Assembly: GCF_000565285.1 (NCBI RefSeq)
Contig: NZ_APVL01000001.1
Location: forward strand, 310,001-374,000
Direction: 5' to 3'
DNA from: Cytobacillus firmus DS1
GTDB lineage: Bacteria; Bacillota; Bacilli; Bacillales; Cytobacillaceae
Length of the DNA: 64,000 nucleotides
Part shown: positions 18,696 through 27,662 of the stretch, in pieces
How the letters are laid out: each line of letters starts with the position of its first letter
How positions within the stretch are numbered: the stretch's first letter is position 1
Position numbers and translations under genes: made by a program
The notes under the pieces: model-generated
What the model was told of the DNA's origin: nothing
Seen by the model: the letters and a program-made list of their open reading frames with translations, nothing else
Database searches by the model: none

Positions 18696-19817
18696 ATGTT
18701 AAAAGAGAATATCTCTCTCAGCCAGCTGCTGACATTGTTGATCAATTTCCTTTTAGGAAGTGCCATTGTTGTCGGAGTAGGCGGGGATGCCAAGAAGGAT
18801 GCCTGGATTGCCATTGCAGCTTCCATAATGTTTGGGTTTGGGATCATGCTATTCTACTACTTCCTGATCAGCAGGGTGCCCGGGAAAAATTTGTATGAGC
18901 TCATGGAAATTGGTTTTAAAAGACCGCTTGCCATTATTTTTTCTAATATATATTCAGTATATTTTCTGTACCTTGCCAGCCGGGTGGTCAGGGATTTTGG
19001 CGAATTGATTGCTTCGGCCATTCTGCCATCGACGCCAATTGAAATCATCTCGCTGACCATCTGTCTCCTCATGGCTTATATTTTATATCTCGGACTTGAA
19101 GTCCTTGGCAGAACTTCGGAAATTTTTACTCCTTATTTATTCGGATTTTTATTTCTTCTAACCATCCTATTATTTGCAAGCGGCAATGCCAACTTACATG
19201 AGATTAAGCCTGTGCTTGGGGATGGGCTTAAGCCAGTTTTGAATGCGCTTTTTCCAACTTTGATCGTGTTTCCTTTTGGCGAGCTTATTGCATTTACACT
19301 CATTCTCCCGGTTGTAACCAACTTTAAATATTGCCTGCGTGTGTCATTGCTGGGAGTGGCAATTGCAGGTGCGCTTTTATTATTTGCGATGTTTCTGATG
19401 ATTGTGACACTTGGAGCAGATGCTTTGCTGCGTTCCAATTTTCCCATGCTCAGTTCAGCCCGTGAGGTCTCTATCGGCAATTTCATTGAAAGAATTGATG
19501 CACTCGTTGTTTTTATTATGATGCTGGGGATTTTGGTCAAGGGGTCGGTGTTTATGTTTGCAGGATTGAAGGGCCTGGAATACACATTCAGACTTCCGTA
19601 CCGGTATTTTTCCCTGCCGGTTGCGATGATTGTTTCTGCTTATTCTGTATTGATATCAGTAAATTTCGGTGACCATTGGCAGGAGGGACTTGAGATGGTC
19701 CCATACTTCCTGCATTTGCCGATGCAGTTCGGGCTGCCTTCACTTTTATTAATCGCAGTTTTATGGAAGAAGCGAAAGAAAAAGGCTAAACCCGGCACGA
19801 AGGGGATGAAGTTTTGA
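18696..19817 (+). CDS. GerA-family spore germinant receptor B subunit
   Basis: A 373-residue polytopic protein of the endospore germination permease family (GerAB/GerBB/GerKB), related to APC amino-acid transporters, with about ten membrane helices. This subunit binds the germinant in the inner spore membrane. Start chosen at ATG 18696 (MLKENISLSQL), where the family homology begins; the frame opens at TTG 18660. Its stop overlaps the next start (TTGA). The gene order here is B-A-C, unlike the A-B-C order of gerA and gerB. Forespore sigma-G expression is usual, but I could not place a convincing promoter. Confidence 0.92.
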   Translation: MLKENISLSQLLTLLINFLLGSAIVVGVGGDAKKDAWIAIAASIMFGFGIMLFYYFLISRVPGKNLYELMEIGFKRPLAIIFSNIYSVYFLYLASRVVRDFGELIASAILPSTPIEIISLTICLLMAYILYLGLEVLGRTSEIFTPYLFGFLFLLTILLFASGNANLHEIKPVLGDGLKPVLNALFPTLIVFPFGELIAFTLILPVVTNFKYCLRVSLLGVAIAGALLLFAMFLMIVTLGADALLRSNFPMLSSAREVSIGNFIERIDALVVFIMMLGILVKGSVFMFAGLKGLEYTFRLPYRYFSLPVAMIVSAYSVLISVNFGDHWQEGLEMVPYFLHLPMQFGLPSLLLIAVLWKKRKKKAKPGTKGMKF

Positions 19818-21403
19818 GTATTATTAAATCACTCTTAAAAATGCGCAAAAAAAAGGAATACCCTGTTCAAATTGAAGAAGCTGCAGTCGCAGGTCCGGAT
19901 CTTAAAAGCATGAATCTGGAACAGCTGAAAGAAAAAGTTAAAGCAGAATTCGGGAGCACGGTTGATTTAAGCATGGATGAGCTGAAAACGGAAGGCAAAG
20001 ATGCACTGCTTATCTATCTTACAACCATGATTGATACAAAATTGCTAAAGGAAACGATCCTGCAATCCATCAGCGGGAAAGAGGATGGTTTTAAATTAAC
20101 AACAGAGGATGATTTAAAGTCTTTATGCAAGGGAAAATTCGGAGGAGCGGGCTATCAGCTGATTGGGTCATTCGATGAGATTATCACCTCTCTGCTTTAT
20201 GGAAACATCATCATTTTATTTAAAGATATGGAAAAGGCGCTTTCCCTTTCCATGGCTATCGGCGAAGACCGGTCCATTACAGAGCCAAGTACTCAGACGG
20301 TCATCCGGGGTCCTAAGGATGGGTTCGTGGAGTCAATAAATACAAATGTAAGCCTGCTGAGAAGAAGAATAAAAAACAGGAACCTCCGTTTTGAAAAATT
20401 CATCATTGGTTCTGAGACAAACACTTTTGTATACATCGGGTATATGGAAGGCACGGCAAATGAAAAGATCGTTGGAGAGGTACGCAAAAGGCTTGGTCAG
20501 ATAAAGGTGAACGCCATCTTTGAATCCGGAAATATTGAAGAGCTGATTGCAGACAAATCCGCTACACCCTTTCCGCTGGCGCTGAATACAGAAAGGCCTG
20601 ATGCGGTGGCATCCAACTTGCTTGAAGGGAAAATTGCCATCCTTGTTGACGGGACTCCTTTTGTGCTGGTAGTTCCGGCTGTTCTGGTTGATTTCTTTTC
20701 CATCGCAGAAGATTATTATCAAAATTTCATGATGGGAAGCTTCTTAAGAATAATCCGATATTTATCCTTTATGATTGCCTTGATTACGCCCTCCTTATAT
20801 GTGGGGATTTTAACCTTTCATCATGAGCTGCTGCCCACGCCCCTGCTTCTCGGGATCATTGCACAGCGGGAAGGAGTGCCGTTTCCGGCAGTCATTGAAG
20901 TGCTATTGATGGAGGTTACCTTTGAGATTCTGCGGGAAGCAGGTGTCCGGATGCCAAGGGCTGTCGGGCAGACAGTATCAATTGTAGGCGCTCTCGTCAT
21001 CGGACAGGCTGCAGCTGAAGCAGGGATTATATCAAATATCATGGTCATAATTGTCGCCATCCCAGCCATAGCCAATTTTGTATCACCCACTTATAGTTTT
21101 GCTGCTGCAGCAAGGCTGCTAAGATTCCTGCTGATTATCGTTTCGGCTTTCCTGGGCCTGTATGGAGTCCTGATTGTTCTTGTTTTTATTGTCGCACATT
21201 TAAGCTCTCTCAGATCCTTTGGTGTTCCATATCTATCACCAGTTGCTCCATTTCTCATTGAGCAGCAGAAAGATGTCTTTTTCCGATTCCCGATCTGGAG
21301 CATGAGGAAAAGGCCGGCTTATTTAAAAACGCAGAATCCTGAAAAGTTTCCAAAGACAGGCTCGCCTTCTCCACCTCCCATGAAAGGAGATCAGTCCAAT
21401 TGA
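19814..21403 (+). CDS. GerA-family spore germinant receptor A subunit
   Basis: A 529-residue GerAA/GerKA-type subunit: a long hydrophilic N-terminal domain (about residues 30-270) followed by four to six membrane helices and a Pro-rich tail. In GerA-type receptors this subunit forms the ion-channel ring that opens on germinant binding. Start is TTG 19814, overlapping the B-subunit stop, with AGGGGATGAAG as ribosome binding site. Its own stop overlaps the C-subunit TTG start, so the three genes are translationally coupled. Confidence 0.93.
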   Translation: MSIIKSLLKMRKKKEYPVQIEEAAVAGPDLKSMNLEQLKEKVKAEFGSTVDLSMDELKTEGKDALLIYLTTMIDTKLLKETILQSISGKEDGFKLTTEDDLKSLCKGKFGGAGYQLIGSFDEIITSLLYGNIIILFKDMEKALSLSMAIGEDRSITEPSTQTVIRGPKDGFVESINTNVSLLRRRIKNRNLRFEKFIIGSETNTFVYIGYMEGTANEKIVGEVRKRLGQIKVNAIFESGNIEELIADKSATPFPLALNTERPDAVASNLLEGKIAILVDGTPFVLVVPAVLVDFFSIAEDYYQNFMMGSFLRIIRYLSFMIALITPSLYVGILTFHHELLPTPLLLGIIAQREGVPFPAVIEVLLMEVTFEILREAGVRMPRAVGQTVSIVGALVIGQAAAEAGIISNIMVIIVAIPAIANFVSPTYSFAAAARLLRFLLIIVSAFLGLYGVLIVLVFIVAHLSSLRSFGVPYLSPVAPFLIEQQKDVFFRFPIWSMRKRPAYLKTQNPEKFPKTGSPSPPPMKGDQSN

Positions 21404-22593
21404 AAAAATGTGGTGTGATGTCCGCCATTCTGTTAGCGGCAATACTGCTGGCCGGATGCTGGGATCAGAGAGAACTGGGTGAAATAACTGTTGTCACAGG
21501 AATGGCTGTGGATAAGGGAGAAAACGATAAGTATATTCTGACTGTAGAAGGCATTAATGCAACTGAATTGAATAACCGCACCGCCAGCGGCTTTGCTCCA
21601 TCAATTGTTTACTCTGCAGAGGGAAATTCTCTGGCAGAGCTGACCTATAGAGTGAATGAAGGGATGTCCAGACACCTGATCTATTCTCACATGCGTACAC
21701 TGATTATTGGTGAGGAGCTTGCGAAAGAGGGGATTATAGACTTTATTGATTTTCTGGAAAGAAACCGGGAAATACGTGATGATTTTAATATATTGATTGC
21801 AAGAGAAGCCAAGGGCTCTGATGTTCTAAAAGTGACGTATCAATTCCAGAAATCCACTTCTTTAAAATTACACACTCAGCTGGACACGATGATGAAGGAT
21901 TGGGGAGGTGACCCGGGAGTGAGGATGAATGATGTCATTACAGCCTGGACCGCTCCTGGCCGTCAGCCTGTAATGGCTGCTGTCAGGATCAAGGGTGATC
22001 CGGAGGCTGGAGCCAGTTCGGAAAATATGATGAAGGTCACCCCTGACGCGCTTGTTGTCCTGGACTCACTGGCTATTTTCAAAGGTGATAAGCTGGAAGG
22101 GTTTCTGACCCTGGAGGATTCAAGAAATTACTTATGGATTCAGAATAAAATCGTAAAAACCTCCATTACGGCCGAATGCAGTGAAAATAAGTATATGGGA
22201 TTGCGAGTATATGATACAAGAACAAAGATTAAAGGGAAACTCGAAAATGGAAAAGCAAGAATTAAAATAATGATCAGAGCAGAAGCATATATTGACGGGA
22301 CTCATTGCAACGATCAGTTTGATAAAGCGAAGACATACGAAGAAAATGGAGAAATTGCCCAAAAGCAGATTAATGATATGGTTACAAAAACGATTGAAAA
22401 GGTACAGAAGGAATATGGCACCGATATTTTTGGTTTTGGTGAAGTTGTGCTGAGACAGGATTATCAGAACTTCAAAAAAGTCCGGAATAATTGGGACGAA
22501 AAATTTGCTGATGCGGATATACAAGTAGACACAACATTAATCATTCGGCGGACGGGCATCAGGACTAAAAGCTTTCTAAAGGAAGTCAAGTAG
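21400..22593 (+). CDS. GerA-family spore germinant receptor C subunit (lipoprotein)
   Basis: A 397-residue Ger(x)C lipoprotein. The N-terminus is a lipoprotein signal with lipobox LLAGC (Cys at about residue 20) followed by WDQRELGE, the hallmark of this family. It sits on the outer face of the inner spore membrane and joins the A and B subunits. Start is TTG 21400, overlapping the A stop, with AAAGGAG upstream. Last gene of the operon. Confidence 0.94.
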   Translation: MKKCGVMSAILLAAILLAGCWDQRELGEITVVTGMAVDKGENDKYILTVEGINATELNNRTASGFAPSIVYSAEGNSLAELTYRVNEGMSRHLIYSHMRTLIIGEELAKEGIIDFIDFLERNREIRDDFNILIAREAKGSDVLKVTYQFQKSTSLKLHTQLDTMMKDWGGDPGVRMNDVITAWTAPGRQPVMAAVRIKGDPEAGASSENMMKVTPDALVVLDSLAIFKGDKLEGFLTLEDSRNYLWIQNKIVKTSITAECSENKYMGLRVYDTRTKIKGKLENGKARIKIMIRAEAYIDGTHCNDQFDKAKTYEENGEIAQKQINDMVTKTIEKVQKEYGTDIFGFGEVVLRQDYQNFKKVRNNWDEKFADADIQVDTTLIIRRTGIRTKSFLKEVK

Positions 22594-22608
22594 AGATCCT
22601 TTCATTCA

Positions 22609-22637
22609 TTGACGCATAAAAGCTGTATTGATATAAT
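22609..22637 (+). promoter_or_regulatory. Sigma-A promoter of the Cys/Met PLP enzyme gene
   Basis: TTGACG, 17-base spacer, TATAAT: a near-consensus vegetative promoter, with transcription expected to start near 22644. Confidence 0.88.
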
Positions 22638-22668
22638 TTTTTATAAATTCAGCTAATTTTAATTAAAA

Positions 22669-22701
22669 AGGTCTGGGCATTTCTCCAGACTTATTTCTTT
22701 T
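22669..22701 (+). terminator. Terminator-like hairpin in the leader of the Cys/Met PLP gene
   Basis: AGGTCTGG and CCAGACTT form an 8-bp stem (one G-T pair) around GCATTTCT, followed by TATTTCTTTT. It lies downstream of the promoter and just before the ribosome binding site. It may end germinant-receptor transcripts, attenuate the next gene, or both. Confidence 0.65.
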
Positions 22702-22717
22702 AAAGGGGAAAGGGCAA

Positions 22718-23851
22718 ATGAATTTCGAAACTTCTGTTCTGCATAGAAAAAATAACAGCAATCGCAAAATTAAAAGTAAAGTCACACCCATCTTTCAAAC
22801 CTCTGCTTTCGCTTTCAGCGATCTTGATGAGCTGGAGGGATTTTATCAGGGGAACGGCAATTATCTTTATTCCCGGGTAGGAAATCCGAATACAGATGAG
22901 CTTGGTGAATTAATTGCCGGCCTTGAAGGAGCACCGGCCGGGACAGCTGCCTCATCCGGTTTATCTGCCATCCTCTCGGGAGTGCTTGCTGTGGTCAAAA
23001 GCGGCGACCATATTGTGGCTGCCGATGACCTGTACGGAGGCAGCTTCCATTTAATTAAGGAAGAGCTGACACAGCTCGGTATAGAAGTTACCTTTGTGCC
23101 ATTTTCTGATCCTCACCAGGTGGAGGGGGCCATTAAGGAAAATACAAAACTTCTATACTCAGAAAGCATCACAAATCCTTTATTGCGAGTGGAAGACCTT
23201 GAAGCAGTCGTCCGCCTGGCGAAGAAGCATCATCTCGTTACGCTGATTGATAATACATTTGCCACTCCTTATCATTGCCAGCCCTATTTGAAGGGCATTG
23301 ATCTAGTCGTCCACAGTGCAACCAAATATATAGGCGGACACAGTGATATCACTGCAGGTGTTCTCGCTGGAGATGAAGAGCTGGTTGGAAAAGCGCGAGG
23401 GAAAATTGTTAACCTCGGGGCAAATCTAAGTCCGTTTGAAGCCTGGCTGACCTGCAGGGGAGCGAAAACGCTGGCTCTCAGAATGAAGCAGCAGTCAGCC
23501 AATGCCAGAAAAGTGGCAAGCGCATTAGAACAAAATGAGGAAGTAAAAAAGGTCTATTATCCTTTTCAGCACGGTGAAGAGGGGTTCGGCGCCATCGTCA
23601 CGATTCAATTGTCTGAGAGTGCAGATGTGAATGAATTTTTCAAAGAGCTTGGATGGATAAAAATTGTGCCGACACTTGCAGGCGTGGAAACGTCCGTATC
23701 TCATCCGCTGACAACATCGCACCGGGCACTGCCACCTGAAGTGTGCCGGGAGCTCGGCATTACTAAGCAGGTGGTAAGGATATCCATTGGCATTGAACAT
23801 GCGGATGATATTATTGCACAGCTGAATGAGGCTGTTAATCGGAGTCTGTGA
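22718..23851 (+). CDS. Cystathionine gamma-synthase/lyase family PLP enzyme
   Basis: A 377-residue Cys/Met-metabolism PLP-dependent enzyme. The PLP Lys is at about residue 203 in HSATKYIGGHSD; YLYSRVGNPN and the C-terminal SVSHPLTTSH and RISIGIE segments are family hallmarks. The family includes cystathionine gamma-synthase (MetI), gamma-lyase (MccB) and O-acetylhomoserine sulfhydrylase, which cannot be separated with certainty here; it is probably of the gamma-synthase/lyase type. It has its own promoter and a hairpin-bearing leader. AAAGGGG precedes the ATG. Confidence 0.88.
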   Translation: MNFETSVLHRKNNSNRKIKSKVTPIFQTSAFAFSDLDELEGFYQGNGNYLYSRVGNPNTDELGELIAGLEGAPAGTAASSGLSAILSGVLAVVKSGDHIVAADDLYGGSFHLIKEELTQLGIEVTFVPFSDPHQVEGAIKENTKLLYSESITNPLLRVEDLEAVVRLAKKHHLVTLIDNTFATPYHCQPYLKGIDLVVHSATKYIGGHSDITAGVLAGDEELVGKARGKIVNLGANLSPFEAWLTCRGAKTLALRMKQQSANARKVASALEQNEEVKKVYYPFQHGEEGFGAIVTIQLSESADVNEFFKELGWIKIVPTLAGVETSVSHPLTTSHRALPPEVCRELGITKQVVRISIGIEHADDIIAQLNEAVNRSL

Positions 23852-23856
23852 GGATC

Positions 23857-24348
23857 TTAGATGTTCTCGAGCTGGTCAAACAGCCAAAACTTCAATAAAA
23901 CCAAAAAAATAACAGTTAAGATGAAGTTTTTCAGACTGAATGTCAACTTGCCATTCTTGGGCAAAACAATGCCCATTGAAACCAGGTACCAGAACCACTT
24001 CTTATTGGTCAATCTATTCGGATTGGAGAAATGTCCCCGCTGCTTCTTTTTATTTTCATGCCGGGCCCAGAGAAGTACAACGATGATATCAAGACATGAG
24101 CCGATGGAGATGGCTGTGATCACAAAAGTATTGGATGGCTGCCATTTTCCTTCGTTCTCAGCTTCTTTCTTTTTCTGATTGTGCTTTTGAATCTGGAGTT
24201 CTTTGGAGAAAGCAGAAGTAATTTCTGAAGGCTGTTCCTGTTGAAAAGTGGGTTTTAATAAGACAGCCGCAAAAATTAAACTTCCTAATAACGCAATATA
24301 AATGATAAAAAACATTAAAGCCTGATTGCTGGAACGGTTCTTTTGCAT
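23857..24348 (-). CDS. Membrane protein of unknown function (163 aa)
   Basis: Residues 8-30, about 72-92, 118-132 and 140-158 are hydrophobic, so three or four membrane segments are likely, with a charged Lys/Glu-rich linker between the first two. GGGAGG precedes ATG 24348. It is convergent with the PLP enzyme gene, only six bases apart, and divergent from the glycosylase gene. No family recognised. Confidence 0.75.
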   Translation of the reverse strand: MQKNRSSNQALMFFIIYIALLGSLIFAAVLLKPTFQQEQPSEITSAFSKELQIQKHNQKKKEAENEGKWQPSNTFVITAISIGSCLDIIVVLLWARHENKKKQRGHFSNPNRLTNKKWFWYLVSMGIVLPKNGKLTFSLKNFILTVIFLVLLKFWLFDQLENI

Positions 24349-24520
24349 ATGGAAAAACCTCCCTATATCATCATCGTACCATTTCCAACATCAAAATATT
24401 GGAAACTATTGTTACGAAACGTTGAACAAACGAATAAAATTGATTGTGCAGTTTTTAGGAATGAAGTGAATCCTTCCATTAAATACTAAGGTAACAGTAT
24501 TTTAGGAAGGAGCTGATACC

Positions 24521-25330
24521 ATGCCTGAGCTTCCGGAAATGGAAACCTGCAGAAGGCTGTTAACGGAGAAACTGGTCCGTAAAGTCATTACTGATGTAGA
24601 GGTGAACCGTGAAAAATCAATAAATGTGCAGCCTGCCCAATTCAAAAGTCAGCTGATTAATGTGCAAATAACGGAAATCCAAAGAAGGGCCAAGCACCTT
24701 ATTTTTAAGTTGAGCTCCGGTAAAAATCTGCTGCTGCACCTTATGCTCGGGGGCTGGATGTATATCGGCAGCGAAGCGGACAATCCTGACCGAACTAAAC
24801 AGGTTATTATTTCTTTTGGTGATAAAAAGCTTTATTTTATTGGACTAAGACTTGGCTATCTGCATTTGCTGACAGACGCAGAGGTGGATAAGGAGCTTTC
24901 CCATCTGGGACCGGAGCCTCTGGATCACACATTAGGGTTTCCGGCCTTCCGCGAACTGATCGGAAGCCGAAGAGGAATGCTGAAGACGACATTTGTCAAT
25001 CAGAAGTTTCTCTCCGGAATCGGCAACTGTTACAGTGATGAAATCTGTTTTGAGGCCGGACTGCTGCCTATGAAAAAAGCAGATGAATTGGATGAGGATG
25101 AAATAAAAATCCTGTATCAGTCCATGAAGGGTGTATTAACCCGGGCCATTCAGTTTGGGGGCTATATGGAAGAGCCCTTATTTAAAGGAGATGCCAAAAC
25201 CGGGGGTTATAATGAGCAGTGCAGGGTCTATGACAGAGAAGGAGAACCATGCCTCCGCTGCAGCAGCCCTATAGTCAAAGAAGAAATATCCTCACGGAAA
25301 ACGTTCTATTGTGCAAATTGTCAAAGCTAG
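24521..25330 (+). CDS. Fpg/Nei-family DNA glycosylase
   Basis: A 269-residue formamidopyrimidine-DNA glycosylase-type enzyme. MPELPEME supplies the catalytic N-terminal Pro and Glu; RRAKHLIF holds the beta-lyase Lys; the H2TH region contains FLSGIGNCYSDEI; the C-terminus ends in a zinc finger with CLRC and CANC. It excises oxidised bases and nicks the strand. It is not beside polA or coaE as the main bacterial mutM often is, so it may be a second, Nei-like paralogue. AAGGAGCTG precedes the ATG. Confidence 0.9.
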   Translation: MPELPEMETCRRLLTEKLVRKVITDVEVNREKSINVQPAQFKSQLINVQITEIQRRAKHLIFKLSSGKNLLLHLMLGGWMYIGSEADNPDRTKQVIISFGDKKLYFIGLRLGYLHLLTDAEVDKELSHLGPEPLDHTLGFPAFRELIGSRRGMLKTTFVNQKFLSGIGNCYSDEICFEAGLLPMKKADELDEDEIKILYQSMKGVLTRAIQFGGYMEEPLFKGDAKTGGYNEQCRVYDREGEPCLRCSSPIVKEEISSRKTFYCANCQS

Positions 25331-25362
25331 AAAAGAGGCTGCCAATTCCGGCAGCCCCTTTT
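25331..25362. terminator. Bidirectional terminator between glycosylase and small membrane gene
   Basis: AAAAG-A-GGCTGCC pairs with GGCAGCC-C-CTTTT, giving T runs on both strands between convergent genes. Confidence 0.9.
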
Positions 25363-25508
25363 CACTTCTCTTTCGAATCACTCTGAATCCTGTCAACAGT
25401 CGTGGAATCGCGGGAATCCATTGCACCCTTTAGAAAATGGACAAGCATAAATCCGACAAGCCCCAATGAAACAATAAAACCGATTGTAATAGCCCACATT
25501 AAAGCCAT
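25362..25508 (-). CDS. Small single-helix membrane protein (48 aa)
   Basis: Reads MALMWAITIGFIVSLGLVGF and ends RIQSDSKEK. One N-terminal membrane helix (about 3-25) is followed by a charged tail. GGGAGG lies eight bases before the ATG, and the gene ends at a bidirectional terminator. Similar short YtzI-like membrane peptides occur in Bacillus, but I do not assign a name. Confidence 0.75.
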   Translation of the reverse strand: MALMWAITIGFIVSLGLVGFMLVHFLKGAMDSRDSTTVDRIQSDSKEK

Positions 25509-25688
25509 CCTTTAACCTCCCTTTTCTATTAGCGCAGAGTTTCCTTACTAAGAGTTATATGCCTGAAATCAGCAATCTTTCCCTTTCAAATATGAAAAAA
25601 AGGAAGGGAACAGGCTGCTGCATCTCGAAGTATTGAAAGATGGCATAAAGAGGTTTACAGCCAAAAGCGCTAAAGGAGGAGATCTCTT

Positions 25689-26168
25689 TTGGATTTCAAG
25701 ACGGCAGATTTATGTGATGATCACAGCCAGGAGCTGCGTATTTGCCAGCAGGAGTTTAAATTCTATGGAAAAAAATGCAAGTTTTCCGGTCCCATTTCTA
25801 CGGTTAGAGTGTTTGAAGATAACGTGCTGGTCAAAGAGGCGCTGGAGTCGATTCCGGAGGGAAGTGTACTGGTGGTGGATGGCGGCGGTTCAAAAAGGTG
25901 CGCACTAATGGGTGACCGGCTTGGTGAGATTGCTCAATCAAGAAAGCTTGCCGGTGTGATTATTTATGGATGCGTTCGGGATACAGTGGAGCTTGGAAGT
26001 CTCGATATAGGCATCCTGGCACTTGGCAGCAACCCTTTAAAAAGCCGGAAAGAAGGAAAAGGGGACAGCAGCATCCCTGTCACGTTTGGCGGGATTGACT
26101 GGAAGCCGGGTGAATATGTATATGCAGATGAAGATGGCGTGATTGTCTCTTCAGAACCGCTTATTTAA
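25689..26168 (+). CDS. RraA-like protein / 4-hydroxy-4-methyl-2-oxoglutarate aldolase family
   Basis: A 159-residue RraA-fold protein. The metal and substrate segment GVIIYGCVRDTVELGSLDIGI and VDGGGSKRCALMGDRL are the core motifs shared by RraA and HMG aldolase, including the Arg-Asp pair expected for the aldolase site. Bacillus lacks RNase E, so the aldolase or oxaloacetate decarboxylase role is more likely than RNase inhibition. Start is TTG 25689 with AAAGGAGGAGATC upstream, a strong site. Monocistronic. Confidence 0.88.
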   Translation: MDFKTADLCDDHSQELRICQQEFKFYGKKCKFSGPISTVRVFEDNVLVKEALESIPEGSVLVVDGGGSKRCALMGDRLGEIAQSRKLAGVIIYGCVRDTVELGSLDIGILALGSNPLKSRKEGKGDSSIPVTFGGIDWKPGEYVYADEDGVIVSSEPLI

Positions 26169-26173
26169 AGTTG

Positions 26174-26200
26174 AACACCCGCTTATGAGCGGGTGTTTTC
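26174..26200 (+). terminator. Intrinsic terminator after the rraA-like gene
   Basis: AACACCCGCT and GAGCGGGTGTT form a strong stem with TTTTC after it. Confidence 0.92.
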
Positions 26201-26256
26201 TATCTTTGCACTTGCCTGCTTAACATAGAATACCGTATCTAAAGGGGGTGCATAAC

Positions 26257-26516
26257 ATGATTGTAATCTTTTTGCTTTTATGGGCAGCCGGCATTTATCT
26301 TTTGTTCCGCAGCAGGAATGAGGAAGAAGAACACTTGTTGCTGAAGAAGAGATTGGTTATTATTTATTAGGAACATTTACTTTTAGCTTTAATGGCATTG
26401 TTCTGCCGGTTGGTTTTTTGATCAGTTTATTCCTGAAGCCACGGCAGAACAGGAGCGTGAAACGGGTCTCTGCGATCTTTGGGCTGGTAATAATGCTCCT
26501 TGGTCTTTTTTTATAG
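26257..26516 (+). pseudogene. Frameshifted small membrane protein gene
   Basis: AAAGGGGGTG precedes ATG 26257. The first frame encodes MIVIFLLLWAAGIYLLFRSRNEEEE and stops at 26368-26370. A shift within the GAGGAAGAAGAACAC tract (about 26318-26332) opens another frame reading TLVAEEEIGYYLLGTF and on through two hydrophobic segments to TAG 26514-26516. The joined product would be about 86 residues with three membrane segments. The purine-rich slippery tract makes a real indel, phase variation or a sequencing error possible. Confidence 0.65.
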
Positions 26517-26551
26517 ACTGCAGTAAATTGGCCCGAATGAAATGAAGGCTT

Positions 26552-27487
26552 TCAATCCTCTTTCACCGCTTCCTTTTCAATGCTGATTTCTTCCGGCAGC
26601 ATTGTTGAAGCCTTCGGAACCTGGCGGGGCTCATAGTCTATTTCATCAGATGAATATACTCTGACCACAATCTGGCCGTGTATTGCTTTTGCCCGTATAA
26701 GCAGGGGAGAGCTGTAATGGTTCTTAAAGGTGAAATCAGGGCCATACCAGCTTACGGTTGCATCCCGGCCGGGCGGAACATATGGAACCTTTTTGCTGTG
26801 GGAATAACGCTCGAGTACCTTGACGCCCGCCCGGTCAACTGCATTGAACAAAGTGGAGGATACCTGACAGATCCCGCCCCCGATATCTTCCGACAATTCC
26901 CCTCTTACGATAACCGGAGCGCGCATATAGCCTTTCCCAGCCGTTCTTTTACCGACAGCACGGTTAAAAGAAAACACTTCATCCGGAAAAACAACAGTAT
27001 TATCAAGGGCTTCGGCTGCAAGCTGAATATTATGAGAGCGTGAAGTATTATTCGGATTAAAGTATGTAACATACTGGCCGATCATTTTAACCCGGATATG
27101 GGATATAAGGTCCCTGTCGACTCTTGGATAAACGGAGAGCATCGGAATCTCAATTCTGGCCGGCCCCTTATTATAAAAATATGAATAAAAAATATCTGTG
27201 AATGCTTTACGGTGAAGTATTCTCCCGGGTTTCTCAGCAACGATCCGCCCGCTATCGCCTACATAAGCGTTCATAGGCGGAATATACGTCTGACGATCCA
27301 AATTTTCCAGAAGCTGGATGAATCGTTCGCTGTCGACCAGCGGAAGACCGGGAAACGGAATTTGATAATCTATTCTGCTGACATTTGAAATGGATTTGCC
27401 GTTATTTTCGATGGATAAATCTTCTGGAACTCCGGCAGTCTGTGTTTGTGCTATTAACATAATCCCTAATATCCATGAGAAATACAT
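26552..27487 (-). CDS. VanW family protein
   Basis: A 311-residue protein with a C-terminal VanW domain: YNPNNTSRSHNI-like start, FSFNRAVGKRT and GGGICQVSSTLFNA, all hallmarks. VanW accompanies VanB-type glycopeptide resistance but is common in Bacillus without it; its biochemical role is unknown. The N-terminus is a short hydrophobic signal. GGAGG is 12 bases from the ATG used (27487). A better-spaced ATG exists in another frame but stops after eight codons, so the N-terminus may have suffered an indel. Confidence 0.85.
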   Translation of the reverse strand: MYFSWILGIMLIAQTQTAGVPEDLSIENNGKSISNVSRIDYQIPFPGLPLVDSERFIQLLENLDRQTYIPPMNAYVGDSGRIVAEKPGRILHRKAFTDIFYSYFYNKGPARIEIPMLSVYPRVDRDLISHIRVKMIGQYVTYFNPNNTSRSHNIQLAAEALDNTVVFPDEVFSFNRAVGKRTAGKGYMRAPVIVRGELSEDIGGGICQVSSTLFNAVDRAGVKVLERYSHSKKVPYVPPGRDATVSWYGPDFTFKNHYSSPLLIRAKAIHGQIVVRVYSSDEIDYEPRQVPKASTMLPEEISIEKEAVKED

Positions 27488-27617
27488 TTCATACTTTCAC
27501 CTCCGCCATTAGTATTGGCAGGAAGGAATTCTTTCATGTGCCGAAGGAGCTCTTTGATCAGATAGTTTCAATCAGCATTGGCTGACGGCAATAAGCCATT
27601 ACCAAAAGGAATTTATA

Positions 27618-27648
27618 CAAAAAAGAAGCTCCCGGTGATCGGAGCTTC
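27618..27648 (-). terminator. Terminator of the M50-like gene
   Basis: GAAGCTCC and GGAGCTTC form a perfect 8-bp stem; on the minus strand a run of T follows. Confidence 0.88.
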
Positions 27649-27662
27649 CTTTTGTATGCACA

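Noticed and set aside
26257-26370. Intact 37-residue peptide gene
   Set aside because: The downstream frame continues a plausible membrane protein right after the stop, so a frameshifted longer gene is the better reading.
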